Of a DNA stretch of 64,000 nt, positions 9,551-22,533 are shown piece after piece. The DNA lies in contig NZ_CP166961.1 of assembly GCF_041410465.1 (NCBI RefSeq), positions 3,100,001-3,164,000 of the forward strand, in the 5' to 3' direction. Position numbers and translations under genes: made by a program. The stretch's first letter is position 1. Every line of letters begins with the position of its first letter. The notes beneath the pieces were generated by a model that did no database searches, was not told where the DNA came from, and saw only the letters and a list, made by a program, of their open reading frames with translations. Source of the stretch: Thalassotalea sp. 273M-4. Its GTDB lineage: Bacteria > Pseudomonadota > Gammaproteobacteria > Enterobacterales > Alteromonadaceae.

Positions 9551-9670
9551 GGAGCCTAGCGATGACCTACTCTCACATGGGAACTCCCACACTACCATCG
9601 GCGCTGTTGCGTTTCACTTCTGAGTTCGGCATGGGATCAGGTGGTTCCACAACGCTATTGTCGCTAGACA
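9551..9670 (-). rRNA. rrf: 5S ribosomal RNA
   Basis: A 120-base minus-strand gene starting TGTCTAGCGA at 9670 and ending TCGCTAGGCTCC. The internal conserved string CCATGCCGAACTCAGAAGTG is exact. Its 5' and 3' ends pair as helix I. Ends were set from this pairing and the E. coli length. Confidence 0.95.
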
Positions 9671-9733
9671 AAACTTGTTAAACAATTTGAAATCTAATAT
9701 TAAACGCTACTCAATTCTTACTTAATGCGTGAA

Positions 9734-9788
9734 GTACATGGATGTACAAATGTCGATATGCTTCATGGATGAACGCATTATATCGACG
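9734..9788. repeat. Structured repeat unit C in the 23S-5S spacer
   Basis: Hairpin 1 is GTACATGGATGTAC (9734-9747). Hairpin 2 pairs GTCGATAT with ATATCGAC around TTCATGGATGAA (9762-9773). It lies between 23S and 5S, so it would be transcribed in the rRNA precursor. Confidence 0.6.
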
Positions 9789-9832
9789 AATGTTTGTCAG
9801 ACATACAATCTTTAAAACCTCTTGGGTGTTGT

Positions 9833-12722
<2,890 letters not shown>

Positions 12723-13134
12723 ATACAACCCCAAAAAGTTTTACTTTACGTAAAACAACTGAAACTCAGAGGACTAATTCTGAGAAAGTTGTAAAGTCTG
12801 ACATTTTCACGCATTCAATAAGAATGTCTTGAGTATAAAAAATCAATAATCAAAGATTATTAATTAGTTTGAAAACACTAGGAATGTGTTTTCGTTTTGG
12901 TGCTTATATCATTTGATAACATCGTGCGACACGTTGTTATCGATAAAAACACCGGGTTTAATATCAGCTTTCCAAATTGTTAAAGATGTCATATCTGCGC
13001 ACATTCGGCAGTTATGTGAGTGAAAACTCAAAGATAAGCATTAGTGCTTATCTTTAAGTTTTCATCAATTGTTATCATGCTATTTGTGTGAACACTCGCA
13101 GTACTTTCGTACTCATTAAGTTGTCTACTTAAGG
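12723..13134 (-). other. 16S-23S spacer without tRNA genes, with a boxA
   Basis: I looked for tRNA T-arm signatures (GTTCGA) and acceptor CCA on the minus strand and found none, so this operon lacks the tRNA-Ile/Ala or Glu often found here. A boxA-like antitermination element (CTTTAACAAT, complement near 12977-12986) is present. The long inverted repeat AAAGATAAGCA...TGCTTATCTTT (about 13030-13053) is probably part of the precursor processing stem. Confidence 0.75.
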
Positions 13135-14674
<1,540 letters not shown>

Positions 14675-14879
14675 AAAAGTTGTTTTTTTGATTCCGAAGA
14701 ATCGACTCAATGAATTTGCTGGTTGTTTTCACTTTAAAAGTAAAAACAAACTTTACATAAAACATATGTATATATTTTGTGTGTCATCATCATTAAGTTA
14801 ATGTGCTACCGGTATAAATACTTAGTAGCTTTGTAAGTCAATCTTAATGTGAGTGCCCACACAAATTGCATGATAACTA

Positions 14880-14892
14880 ATTGTTAAAGAAC
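14880..14892 (-). promoter_or_regulatory. rrn leader boxA antitermination element
   Basis: The minus strand reads GTTCTTTAACAAT about 210 bases before 16S, matching the boxA consensus bound by NusB/S10. A second copy is in the 16S-23S spacer. Confidence 0.65.
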
Positions 14893-14965
14893 GTTTTTAA
14901 ACGTACAAGGCAATCTCATTCGTTGCTCTTGCTGTGCTCTGGGCCTTGCCCGAAGCGAGATGCGC

Positions 14966-14993
14966 ATTCTACGCATCTGAAGTTCAAAGTCAA
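14966..14993 (-). promoter_or_regulatory. rrn promoter P2
   Basis: Minus strand TTGACT, 16-bp spacer, TAGAAT, followed by GCGCATC. The GC-rich discriminator is typical of ppGpp-sensitive rRNA promoters. Confidence 0.8.
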
Positions 14994-15102
14994 CCGTTTT
15001 TAAAATCTTTTTTGAAAAAGTTTTTAAAGCAGGATTTGCTTAAAACCCCCTTCACACTTGGCTTGTCAACCTTGTTGCCTAACCCCGTGGAAGTGGATGC
15101 GC

Positions 15103-15130
15103 ATTCTAGAGATTTTTAGGATGCCGTCAA
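15103..15130 (-). promoter_or_regulatory. rrn promoter P1
   Basis: Minus strand TTGACG, 16-bp spacer, TAGAAT, then GCGCATC, the same -10 and discriminator as P2 137 bp downstream. The A/T-rich block upstream (about 15131-15170) could act as an UP element. Confidence 0.8.
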
Positions 15131-15399
15131 CTGTTTTTTGCTAAAAAATATAAAAACAGGGCTGATTGGGTGTATTTTGTACGAAAGGCCTAAAACAACA
15201 ACAAAAAGATCACAATAACTTTACTAATCGGCCTAAATAAGCTTTATTTTTAAATTCTGTTTGAAACCGATGCTTATGAATAAGTAGGTTTAGGCTGCCA
15301 TTAATCTGTTTTACTGTGTCACTATTGTGCCACTATTTATACTATGTGTAGTTGTTACCTTATTTGTTAAGGTTTATTTGTATTTGGAGCATACCTATA

Positions 15400-16071
15400 A
15401 TGATTGAACTTACTGCCAACCAATGCCGTGTTATTGGAGTGATGTTAGAAAAAGAAATCACCACCCCTGATCAGTATCCATTGTCTCTAAATGGTTTGAC
15501 TGTTGGATGTAATCAAAAAAGCAACCGAGATCCGGTGATGTCTTTAACAGAGACCGAAGTTCAAAATATTGTTGATGAGTTAATCAAACTTAATCAAATT
15601 TTAGTAATAAGAAGTGGTGCAAGCCGAGTTGATAAGTTTCAACATCGTTTTTGTAACACTCAATTTAGTAGTTTTCAGTTTACCCCACAGCAAAAAGCCA
15701 TTTTAACGGTACTCTTACTACGTGGCCCGCAAACACCCGGTGAGTTAAGAACTCGCACCAACCGTTTAGCTGAATTTAACGACGTTACTGAAGTCGAAGA
15801 TTGTCTTCAACATTTAAGTCAGTTTAACAACCAAGGTTTGGTCAAAAAGCTACCCAAGCAACCGGGAAAACGCGAAGCTCGGTATGTGCATTTATTTACT
15901 TGTTATGACCCAAACCTATTTGATGCCATAAAAGCAGAAGACGCTGACGCAATGGTGAGTGGTTCGGTTCACAGAGACAATTCGTCTTTACAATCACGAG
16001 TGGAAGCTTTAGAAGCCGAAGTAAAAAGACTCAATGATCTTGTTGAAAGGTTATCAGAAGTGCTTGAATAA
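15400..16071 (+). CDS. YceH family protein (DUF480), winged helix
   Basis: Protein of 223 residues with the start at ATG 15400 (IELTANQCRVIGVMLEKE), preceded by GGAG. The frame is open 16 codons further upstream, but homologues of this conserved family start at this motif. Two winged-helix domains are expected: residues 1-85 (with PLSLNGLTVGCNQKSNRDPV) and 95-175 (LTVLLLRGPQTPGELRTRT). The C-terminus is a short coiled coil with leucine heptads (LEAEVKRLNDLVERL). The function is not established. It is a single gene, transcribed away from the rRNA operon. Confidence 0.85.
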   Translation: MIELTANQCRVIGVMLEKEITTPDQYPLSLNGLTVGCNQKSNRDPVMSLTETEVQNIVDELIKLNQILVIRSGASRVDKFQHRFCNTQFSSFQFTPQQKAILTVLLLRGPQTPGELRTRTNRLAEFNDVTEVEDCLQHLSQFNNQGLVKKLPKQPGKREARYVHLFTCYDPNLFDAIKAEDADAMVSGSVHRDNSSLQSRVEALEAEVKRLNDLVERLSEVLE

Positions 16072-16269
16072 AACTTCTTAAAGCCGTTTATATGAATAGA
16101 GTAAAGTTGGCGAGTTATGGTGGTTCAAATAGTCATTTTTGATCTACATTAACTTTCGACCATTTTCCATTCATCTCGATATTCGCATTTTTTGCCTGTA
16201 TGGGTAATTGGGTCTATCTTTTAATTAGCTCTAAACCATTAAAAATAAACCTAAAATGCAGGTGTCTAT

Positions 16270-16866
16270 ATGCCGATATCGTGTTCGCTAAAATCTTGCT
16301 TTTGTTTTTTCCTACTGTTTAGTCTGGCTGGCTGCAGCAACAATGTGCAGGTTCGTACGATAGATACAACCAAACAATCTGGGATATACATTGTTGGCTA
16401 CAGTAAAAATTCAGATTTACGGATGCTCTTTGAAGAAAGCCTTAAGTCTGAATTGTTAGACCAAGGCTTTCCGGTATATACCAGTTACCAAGATATTTTA
16501 GGGGTGACTAATACCAGTGCCGATTTGATTCGAGACAAAGCCAATGCGCGCAATGCGTTAGTGGTTTTAATGGTAACGCCTGAAAATCGCCTCGGCGAAC
16601 TCACTTTGCCCCTGGCGCAGCCCAAACCTCATAATGATTTGCCGGCCTTCGTTGATTTTCAGCAAAATAAAACCCCCGCTTTTGATCCCAACAAACAAAC
16701 TGTAGCCGAAGTGTATGCGTTTTTGCTAAATAACGAAGCAACACCATATTATTGGAGTGGAGTGACGTACCCTTATAATTCGCATTCACAAAAACAGGCG
16801 ATAATGGAGGTAAGCAAGACTCTAGCTGATGCCTTAGTGGATGCCCGCAATAAAGTTAGGCGATAA
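16270..16866 (+). CDS. Uncharacterised lipoprotein
   Basis: 198 residues with a type II signal peptide (CFCFFLLFSLAGC, Cys22). The mature part has an alpha/beta feel (IYIVGYSKNSDLRMLFEESL, then ALVVLMVTPENRL) and ends with YYWSGVTYP and a helix rich in charged residues. A YajG- or DUF4136-like role is conceivable, but I do not recognise a specific family. It stands alone between yceH and the GH30 gene, all on the plus strand with gaps near 200 bp. Confidence 0.7.
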   Translation: MPISCSLKSCFCFFLLFSLAGCSNNVQVRTIDTTKQSGIYIVGYSKNSDLRMLFEESLKSELLDQGFPVYTSYQDILGVTNTSADLIRDKANARNALVVLMVTPENRLGELTLPLAQPKPHNDLPAFVDFQQNKTPAFDPNKQTVAEVYAFLLNNEATPYYWSGVTYPYNSHSQKQAIMEVSKTLADALVDARNKVRR

Positions 16867-17063
16867 TGTAGCGGTTAGCTTACGATTTATTTTTTCGCAA
16901 GATGCTTTTGAGCTTGGTTCACATTTTTAACTCTTTCTTTTGTCTGCTTAAAGCTCTTTTTTAGGGCAAAATCGACCAGTCGGATTAACGATAAGACGAC
17001 AAGGATTTTCACCCTAGATTTGCTCGCTTTTACTCGTTAGGATTATTTAACACTGAATACACA

Positions 17064-18773
17064 ATGATGAGATTTTGTATGAAACACTTAATGAAACTAT
17101 CTGCTAAGGCGACATTACTGGCATTATTTGCTACTGCCTGTTCAGATAATGCGCCAAAAGCGCCTGAAACAGAACAATTTAACCTAACGTCCACCAGTCG
17201 TATCCTTATTACCTCTGAAGCCGGAGATAAAATTGCTGAACAAGCCAATGTGGCGTTTAAGCCAGGCCAAGCTAGTGGCACCAAGGTTGTTATTAACCCA
17301 GAGGTGGTTAAACAAACCATGTTAGGTGTGGGCACTTCATTTACCGAGTCTTCAGCATTTGTTCTTGCTCACCTTGAAAAAGAACAACGTATGCAAATCA
17401 TGCAAGACGTTTATTCCGACAAGGGGGCGAACTTTGCGATGGCCCGTACGCATATTGGGGCAACTGACTTTTCCGTTGAAGGTAAGTACTCGTATGTTGA
17501 AGAAGCAGGCGATACTAAGCTTGAAACATTTACCCTTGCCCGCGATGTAGAAGGTTTTGATAAAGAGCAATATCCTAATATTGTTGATGAAAGCTACGAC
17601 TTATTACCGATGATCAAAGAAGCTTATGCTATTAAAAATGCGCAAGCGGACAAAGAACTTTATACCGTGGCGTCTGCTTGGACAGCACCGGCATGGATGA
17701 AAGACATTGAAACCTACTTTATTCCAGGTGCGCCTGAGAACAACTATCAAGGTACTGGTGGTGAATTAAAACCAGAATACGTATCAACCTATGCCGACTA
17801 CTTGCTGAAGTATCTTGAAGAATACCAAAAAGAAGGTATCGACATTTGGGGTTTAACACCAGTAAACGAACCTCATGGCAATAGCGGGCAATGGGAAAGC
17901 ATGCACTTTACCCCTGAAACCCAACGTGATTTTATCGCTAAGCATTTGGGTCCAAAATTACAAAACAGCGACTTTAAAGACGTTGCTTTATTAATTTACG
18001 ATCAAAACCGAAATGACCTTGGTCACTGGGTAGACACTATTTTAGGTGATGAAGAAGCCAGTCAATACGTATACGGCACGGCCGTACACTGGTATGCAAG
18101 TACAGAAAATGTATTTGAAGACGAATTGGTTAAAGCCCATAACAAGTTTCCTGACTATGCCATCATCAACACCGAAGCAACCATTGATGATCTAGGTAAA
18201 CCTGCTGGTGGCGGTATTGGCGATCCAGAAAAATTCCAAGAGTCTGGCTGGTTTAATAACGATGCGTTTTGGTGGAATAAAAACGCCACAGACTGGGCAT
18301 ACACTGCACAGTGGGCGCCAAATGCCGAAGATCACCCAATTTACACCCCTGTACACCGTTATGCTCGTAATATCATTGTAAGTTTCAATAATTACATGAA
18401 CGGTTGGATTGACTGGAACATTGTCCTTGATCACAACGGTGGCCCTAACCATGTAGGTAACTTCTGTGGCGCACCAATTATGATTGATACCAACACCAAA
18501 GAAGTGTACTACACCCCTATCTTCCATGTGTTATCGCAATTTAGTCAAACCATACGCCCTGGCGATAAAGCGGTACAAACGGAAACCATTCTTGCAGGTT
18601 TAGACAGCGATGCACTGCACGCTAGCGCAACGGTAAACGATAACAACGTATTAAGTGTGCAATTGCTTAATACCACCAAAGAGCCAATTAATTACCAACT
18701 ACAAATTGGTGAAAATGTTGCTGATGTGGTCATTAAAGCGAACGCCGTACAAACGGTACAAGTTCAATTATAA
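17064..18773 (+). CDS. GH30 family glycosidase, lipoprotein-like signal
   Basis: 569 residues. The N-terminus has a hydrophobic segment ending ATAC, a plausible though weak lipobox, so the enzyme is exported and perhaps anchored. GH30 hallmarks are GVGTSFTESSA near residue 90, SAWTAPAWMKD near 205, acid/base Glu269 in TPVNEPHG and nucleophile Glu371 in IINTEATIDD. The C-terminal beta domain follows. Family members include glucosylceramidases and endo-beta-1,6-glucanases; for a marine bacterium a beta-1,6-glucanase acting on algal or fungal glucan is my guess. ATG at 17079 is an alternative start. A strong terminator follows the gene. Confidence 0.88.
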   Translation: MMRFCMKHLMKLSAKATLLALFATACSDNAPKAPETEQFNLTSTSRILITSEAGDKIAEQANVAFKPGQASGTKVVINPEVVKQTMLGVGTSFTESSAFVLAHLEKEQRMQIMQDVYSDKGANFAMARTHIGATDFSVEGKYSYVEEAGDTKLETFTLARDVEGFDKEQYPNIVDESYDLLPMIKEAYAIKNAQADKELYTVASAWTAPAWMKDIETYFIPGAPENNYQGTGGELKPEYVSTYADYLLKYLEEYQKEGIDIWGLTPVNEPHGNSGQWESMHFTPETQRDFIAKHLGPKLQNSDFKDVALLIYDQNRNDLGHWVDTILGDEEASQYVYGTAVHWYASTENVFEDELVKAHNKFPDYAIINTEATIDDLGKPAGGGIGDPEKFQESGWFNNDAFWWNKNATDWAYTAQWAPNAEDHPIYTPVHRYARNIIVSFNNYMNGWIDWNIVLDHNGGPNHVGNFCGAPIMIDTNTKEVYYTPIFHVLSQFSQTIRPGDKAVQTETILAGLDSDALHASATVNDNNVLSVQLLNTTKEPINYQLQIGENVADVVIKANAVQTVQVQL

Positions 18774-18790
18774 TCGGCTAACGATTTAAC

Positions 18791-18821
18791 AAAAAGGCTG
18801 AGCAGATACTCAGCCTTTTTT
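18791..18821. terminator. Bidirectional terminator between GH30 gene and lrgB
   Basis: Stem AAAAAGGCTGAG/CTCAGCCTTTTT with a 6-base loop. It has T-runs on both strands and serves two convergent genes. Confidence 0.9.
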
Positions 18822-18842
18822 GTGGACTAAATCCGAGGTCTA

Positions 18843-19571
18843 TTACAGTAAACCATACCAAGACATTACTAGTGGTAAAATCAAGGCGGTTGAAAATGTG
18901 GCTAAGGCCATCGCAAGCCCAGCAAATGCGCCCATTTCATTACTGATGTTAAAAGCCCGAGCAGCGCCAATACCATGAGATGTGAGTCCCATAGCAATTC
19001 CTTTTATCGCATCGTCTTTAATTTTTAACAAAGCAAAGATCCATGTTCCTAATATCGCGCCTAAAATACCAGTTAATACGGTTAACCCTGCCGTTAACGA
19101 CTCAATACCACCGATGTAGTTTGAAATCCCCATAGACACTGGCGTGGTCACCGACTTAGGAGCCAATGACAATTGAACTTCAACACTTGCCCCCAATAAT
19201 GCCGCAATGCTCACCGCACTTAAGCAACCAATAACAATCGATGCCAACAAAGTAATGACAATCGGTAGCAACAGTTTTTTAATCCGATGCACTTGCTGGT
19301 ACAAAGGAATAGCCAGTGCCACCGTGGCCGGGCCCAAGAAAAAATGAATCAGCTCGGTACTGGCAAAATAGTCAGCGTAGTGGGTATTGGTTAAGGTTAA
19401 AATACTTATAATAACCGCGATCGACACGATGACCGGATTCACCAAAGGGTTATGATTGCTATGTTGATAGGCCTTTAATGCCAGCGCATAAACCAATAAG
19501 GTTAAAGCCAAGCCAAATAAAGGCGAGGTTAGTATGATAGTCATCACTTCTGTACCTACCATTGCTGACAT
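18843..19571 (-). CDS. lrgB: LrgB/CidB family membrane protein
   Basis: 242 residues with 6-8 hydrophobic segments. The family signature KSVTTPVSMGISNYIGG lies near residues 137-153, followed by LTSHGIGAARAFN. LrgB proteins act with LrgA and are linked to murein hydrolase control in Staphylococcus and to glycolate/pyruvate export in other lineages. The start codon overlaps the lrgA stop by one base (TAATG), indicating translational coupling. Confidence 0.9.
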   Translation of the reverse strand: MSAMVGTEVMTIILTSPLFGLALTLLVYALALKAYQHSNHNPLVNPVIVSIAVIISILTLTNTHYADYFASTELIHFFLGPATVALAIPLYQQVHRIKKLLLPIVITLLASIVIGCLSAVSIAALLGASVEVQLSLAPKSVTTPVSMGISNYIGGIESLTAGLTVLTGILGAILGTWIFALLKIKDDAIKGIAMGLTSHGIGAARAFNISNEMGAFAGLAMALATFSTALILPLVMSWYGLL

Positions 19572-19933
19572 TACTCCTCTTTACCCTTAAACCACTGTGT
19601 GGTCCATTGCATAATAAGCGCATTCGCCACCAACATAATAATGGTACTTAATACCAACGCGACCACAATGGCCAGCCAATGTTGTTGCAATATTTGAAAG
19701 TACATCATTAAGCCAACACCTGCAGGGACAAATAACAATGAAAGGTGACTCAATAAATGGGTTGAGGCACTACCAAGCTTTTTTCCTACCTTGCCACGAA
19801 TGACTAGGCATGCAAATAGCAGCAACATCCCTGCCACTGGCCCTGTTACTGGCAATTCAAAATAAGCCACGGCCACTTCACCGAGCAGTTGAAATATCAA
19901 CAACACTGCCAAACCAATAATAAAATTCAACAT
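19571..19933 (-). CDS. lrgA: LrgA/CidA family holin-like membrane protein
   Basis: About 120 residues with four hydrophobic segments and the family string LPVTGPVAGMLLLF. I chose ATG 19933 (MLNFII). The longer frame to 19954 would need a GTG start and adds a non-conserved tail. It forms a two-gene unit with lrgB. The upstream region is shared with the divergent small-RNA locus near 20.2 kb, so control by the FNR-type site there cannot be excluded. Confidence 0.88.
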   Translation of the reverse strand: MLNFIIGLAVLLIFQLLGEVAVAYFELPVTGPVAGMLLLFACLVIRGKVGKKLGSASTHLLSHLSLLFVPAGVGLMMYFQILQQHWLAIVVALVLSTIIMLVANALIMQWTTQWFKGKEE

Positions 19934-20156
19934 AGCCTCACATTCAAAAAACACTTAGTAAGCGAAAAACAACCACCTAATATAACAAATTCATCTGTTA
20001 TTTCACTATGTGCATCTTTTGCTATATGAAAATCAAGTGATGGTGGCGACATAAAAGTGCTGAGGATTTGTAAGATGGTTTCCGATAAATAGTTGGGCTT
20101 ATTTGTCGAAAACTTAGGCTTTGCAAAGGCGTAATGATTTTTTACAGAGCCGAAGA

Positions 20157-20170
20157 TTGATCTTAATCAA
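20157..20170. promoter_or_regulatory. Perfect FNR-type site TTGATCTTAATCAA
   Basis: This matches the FNR consensus TTGAT-N4-ATCAA exactly. It sits 26 bp upstream of a TACACT -10-like hexamer (20196-20201) and about 70 bp upstream of TATACT (20231-20236), both pointing to the putative small RNA. The first arrangement is close to the -41.5 spacing of activated promoters. Confidence 0.6.
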
Positions 20171-20207
20171 CCGGTTGTAAACTTACACTCAAAGTTACAC
20201 TTTGTTA

Positions 20208-20323
20208 ACGGATTTATTTTTTAAACTCGATATACTGACAAACATTAAATGAGTCTTTCATTTATTTTCTCTCCCTGAGATATCCCTTTTAGCTCCAGTA
20301 CTTATGTGCCGGAGCTTTTTTTT
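20208..20323 (+). ncRNA. Putative FNR-controlled small RNA with terminator
   Basis: Downstream of the FNR-type site there is no reading frame, only an A/T-rich stretch, a CTCTCCCTGAGATATCCC segment and a strong terminator (AGCTCC/GGAGCT stem plus T8 at 20291-20323). Start is estimated from TACACT at 20196-20201, giving about 115 nt; use of TATACT at 20231 would give about 80 nt. The 3' part is exactly repeated at the far end of the island, as expected when an integrase uses the 3' end of an RNA gene as attachment site and leaves it intact. I do not recognise the RNA family. Confidence 0.5.
20268..20323. mobile_element. attL of genomic island (56-bp direct repeat)
   Basis: The 56 bases here recur exactly at 28939-28994. 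The repeat spans the 3' end and terminator of the putative small RNA. The integrase gene lies inside, next to the other copy. Confidence 0.85.
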
Positions 20324-20406
20324 GCCTACCCAACCTAGAACCCACCATAAACTTATAAAGTGAATTCCAATCACTCAAATAACAAACATAAAACATTGAT
20401 GAACTT

Positions 20407-20727
20407 TCATTTGTTTTTCAATTTTTTAAACTTCTGGTGATATTTAAGATCTAACTCCACACCCATGCGGTCATATCTGGCTTTCATTTTTAAATAAGTT
20501 TCAGCAGGATTAAAAATTACAACAAAATCATCTTTGTCTATGTCATACCCTTTACGTTTGATCCAATCACTAAAAGACTGCTCTTTAGTCATAAGTTCGT
20601 AAAAGATATTGTCATAATAAAGTGAATCCGTTTGATAAGATCTAGGCTTTGGAATCGCCCCTCTCGCCATTTTTGATTGCTTAATGAGATCTTGGGCTTT
20701 CGCTTTTAAGTCTTTGTACTTCTTCAA
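20407..20727 (-). CDS. Island protein of unknown function
   Basis: Up to 106 residues, very basic at both ends, with no recognised motif. The longest frame starts at a TTG (20727) with AGGG seven bases upstream and overlaps the previous gene by 47 bp. ATG at 20670 would give 87 residues and start 10 bp after that gene's stop. It is the leftmost gene of the island and is probably co-transcribed with the GRPKGSRNK protein. Confidence 0.55.
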   Translation of the reverse strand: MKKYKDLKAKAQDLIKQSKMARGAIPKPRSYQTDSLYYDNIFYELMTKEQSFSDWIKRKGYDIDKDDFVVIFNPAETYLKMKARYDRMGVELDLKYHQKFKKLKNK

Positions 20728-21064
20728 CCTCTTTCCCTAACATTTCCATAATGTCGTGAATGTCGATAAATCGAGTAGCGTTAAACATGGCGTTAATGAT
20801 GTTACAGGCAACCATTGGATCAACCTCGCCATTAAATATTGATTTCGTTAAAGCGTTTGCACAATCTTCTGGTGTGGCGTTCTTCGGTAGGTCTACCTTA
20901 ATCGGTGCGGTATATAGCTTGGGTTTAGGTAGAAATGGCAACACGAGCTTAGCACATTCCATATCACCGTTAAGTGCTTTATCCATTAAATTATTTAGCA
21001 ACCGATGTCCCTTATTCGTAAAGGTTGTTGATAGTTTATTTCGAGATCCCTTAGGTCGTCCCAT
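20681..21064 (-). CDS. GRPKGSRNK-motif protein (DUF5681-like)
   Basis: 127 residues from ATG 21064. It begins MGRPKGSRNKLS, an AT-hook-like start shared by many small proteins of phages and plasmids. A later string resembling VDLPKNATPEDCANAL, followed by GEVDP, matches the usual C-terminal pattern of that group (P-rich link, then 'DLP...A...GEL/VxP'). The role is unknown; DNA binding or small-terminase-like functions have been suggested for relatives. It overlaps the next gene, forming a minus-strand pair at the island's left end. Confidence 0.6.
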   Translation of the reverse strand: MGRPKGSRNKLSTTFTNKGHRLLNNLMDKALNGDMECAKLVLPFLPKPKLYTAPIKVDLPKNATPEDCANALTKSIFNGEVDPMVACNIINAMFNATRFIDIHDIMEMLGKEVEEVQRLKSESPRSH

Positions 21065-21246
21065 TGTCATTTAAACCAAGTATTTAATCATTTAACCTTA
21101 TGATTATTATAGGGTATATTATCAATAAAAAATTATTATCCCGAAGCTACCTTCAGGCGTCTCTTTATTTGATGCAAGGGCAAAATCAAGGTAGAAATAT
21201 TCGAAGTTTTCTCGTAAAAAAATATTAACTTTTAAAAGCAATTTGG

Positions 21247-22443
21247 ATGAAATTATTTATTCTTGGAGCTGGTGCTTCAAAGGCATATGACCAATCAAAA
21301 ACCGGCATTAAAATGCCTATAGCTTGTGACTTCTTTGATACGTTTTATAAGCTCGATATATCCCGTAATCTTTGGGTTCTTCAAGGTAAAATTAATCTAT
21401 TTGCAATTGAAAAATATCACGTTGATCCATATTTATACTTTCGTTCAGGTATAAATATAGAAGATTTTCATTCTTCAATTGAGGTAGATTTAATAGAGGC
21501 TATAGCCCAAAAAAAACAACCAGAGACAATCTTTCTTCAATCTTCCTATAACGAATTAGTATATTTATTTGCTTCAGTAATTAACGAAATTCAAAATGGG
21601 CCAACGTCTACCGCTCACTTGAAACTGGCTAAATATATAGAAAAAGATGATGTTGTTGCTACTTTTAATTGGGATACTTTAATGGAAAAGGCTTTGGAAG
21701 AAACAAAGTCGTGGACAACTGATAATGGTTATGGTTTTTCACCTAAATCAATTTATCGAAATGGTTGGAGTAACAATAAGAGTCAAAACACTAAAACAAC
21801 CCAACTATATAAATTGCATGGTTCAACAAACTGGTTAACGGTACATCCATCATTACTTTCCGATTTCACGACAATGAAGCAATTCGTTAAACCTGAAGAT
21901 GTCTACATTTATGAGTATACAGAACAACCATATTCGTGTCATAGAGGAAGGTTTATGGATGGATATGACCGCCTTTCTTATGGTTATTATCCTGTTAATT
22001 TAGATATGGTCGCTTACGGTAAGGATGGAAAGGCATTAGTTACTTTCAATCCACCTAAACCTCATGTAGCTAAAGGGAAGGCTCCAAGTGATGGTGTACC
22101 TACTATACCTTTGATCATTCCACCAGTAAAAGAAAAGAAATATAATTTATATGGTAATTTATTTGAAAACTTGTGGTCAAAAACAGGTAAAGCGATTGAA
22201 GTAGCAGAAGAGATTATTTTAATTGGTTATTCATTTCCTAAAACAGATATTAAAAGTACAAAGCTATTTGTTGATGCGCTAATGAAGCGCACTAACAAAC
22301 CCAAAATAAAAATACTTGACCCTAATCCTGAGAAAGTCGTTGAAAAATTTAAGTATGAATTTGGCTTTTTGGACTCAGAAATATTTGTTTATAAAGATCT
22401 CTTCTCTGAAAACTTTGATATTGATGCTATGCTAAAAAGCTAA
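21247..22443 (+). CDS. SIR2-like domain protein, candidate antiphage NADase
   Basis: 398 residues made almost entirely of a SIR2-like Rossmann domain: FILGAGAS at 4-11, FNWDT with Asn141, YKLHGSTNWL with His191, and LIGYSFPKTD at 325-334, followed by a C-terminal KILDPNP strand. In bacterial SIR2 defence proteins (for example ThsA) the equivalent Asn and His are the NAD-cleaving residues. No second domain is evident, so how it senses infection is unclear. It is the only plus-strand gene in the island, AT-rich, and convergent with the membrane protein gene at 22534-23346. Defence is inferred from family and location. Confidence 0.8.
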   Translation: MKLFILGAGASKAYDQSKTGIKMPIACDFFDTFYKLDISRNLWVLQGKINLFAIEKYHVDPYLYFRSGINIEDFHSSIEVDLIEAIAQKKQPETIFLQSSYNELVYLFASVINEIQNGPTSTAHLKLAKYIEKDDVVATFNWDTLMEKALEETKSWTTDNGYGFSPKSIYRNGWSNNKSQNTKTTQLYKLHGSTNWLTVHPSLLSDFTTMKQFVKPEDVYIYEYTEQPYSCHRGRFMDGYDRLSYGYYPVNLDMVAYGKDGKALVTFNPPKPHVAKGKAPSDGVPTIPLIIPPVKEKKYNLYGNLFENLWSKTGKAIEVAEEIILIGYSFPKTDIKSTKLFVDALMKRTNKPKIKILDPNPEKVVEKFKYEFGFLDSEIFVYKDLFSENFDIDAMLKS

Positions 22444-22533
22444 AATCATCTTTTGAAAAATTAACATGGTACTGTTTCATAATCAATATTATCTGTTTAA
22501 GCTTTTATTGCAGAAATAATTTTGACTTACTTT

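Noticed and set aside
9227..9788. Possible CRISPR array in the repeated region after 5S
   Set aside because: The repeats are unequal hairpins, terminators and 5S tails without regular spacers, and no cas genes are present.
12723..13134. Spacer tRNA genes
   Set aside because: No T-arm or anticodon-arm signatures were found on the minus strand.
16071..16269. Possible RNA or small gene between yceH and the lipoprotein gene
   Set aside because: No terminator, frame or structure stands out; about 200 bp of ordinary spacer.
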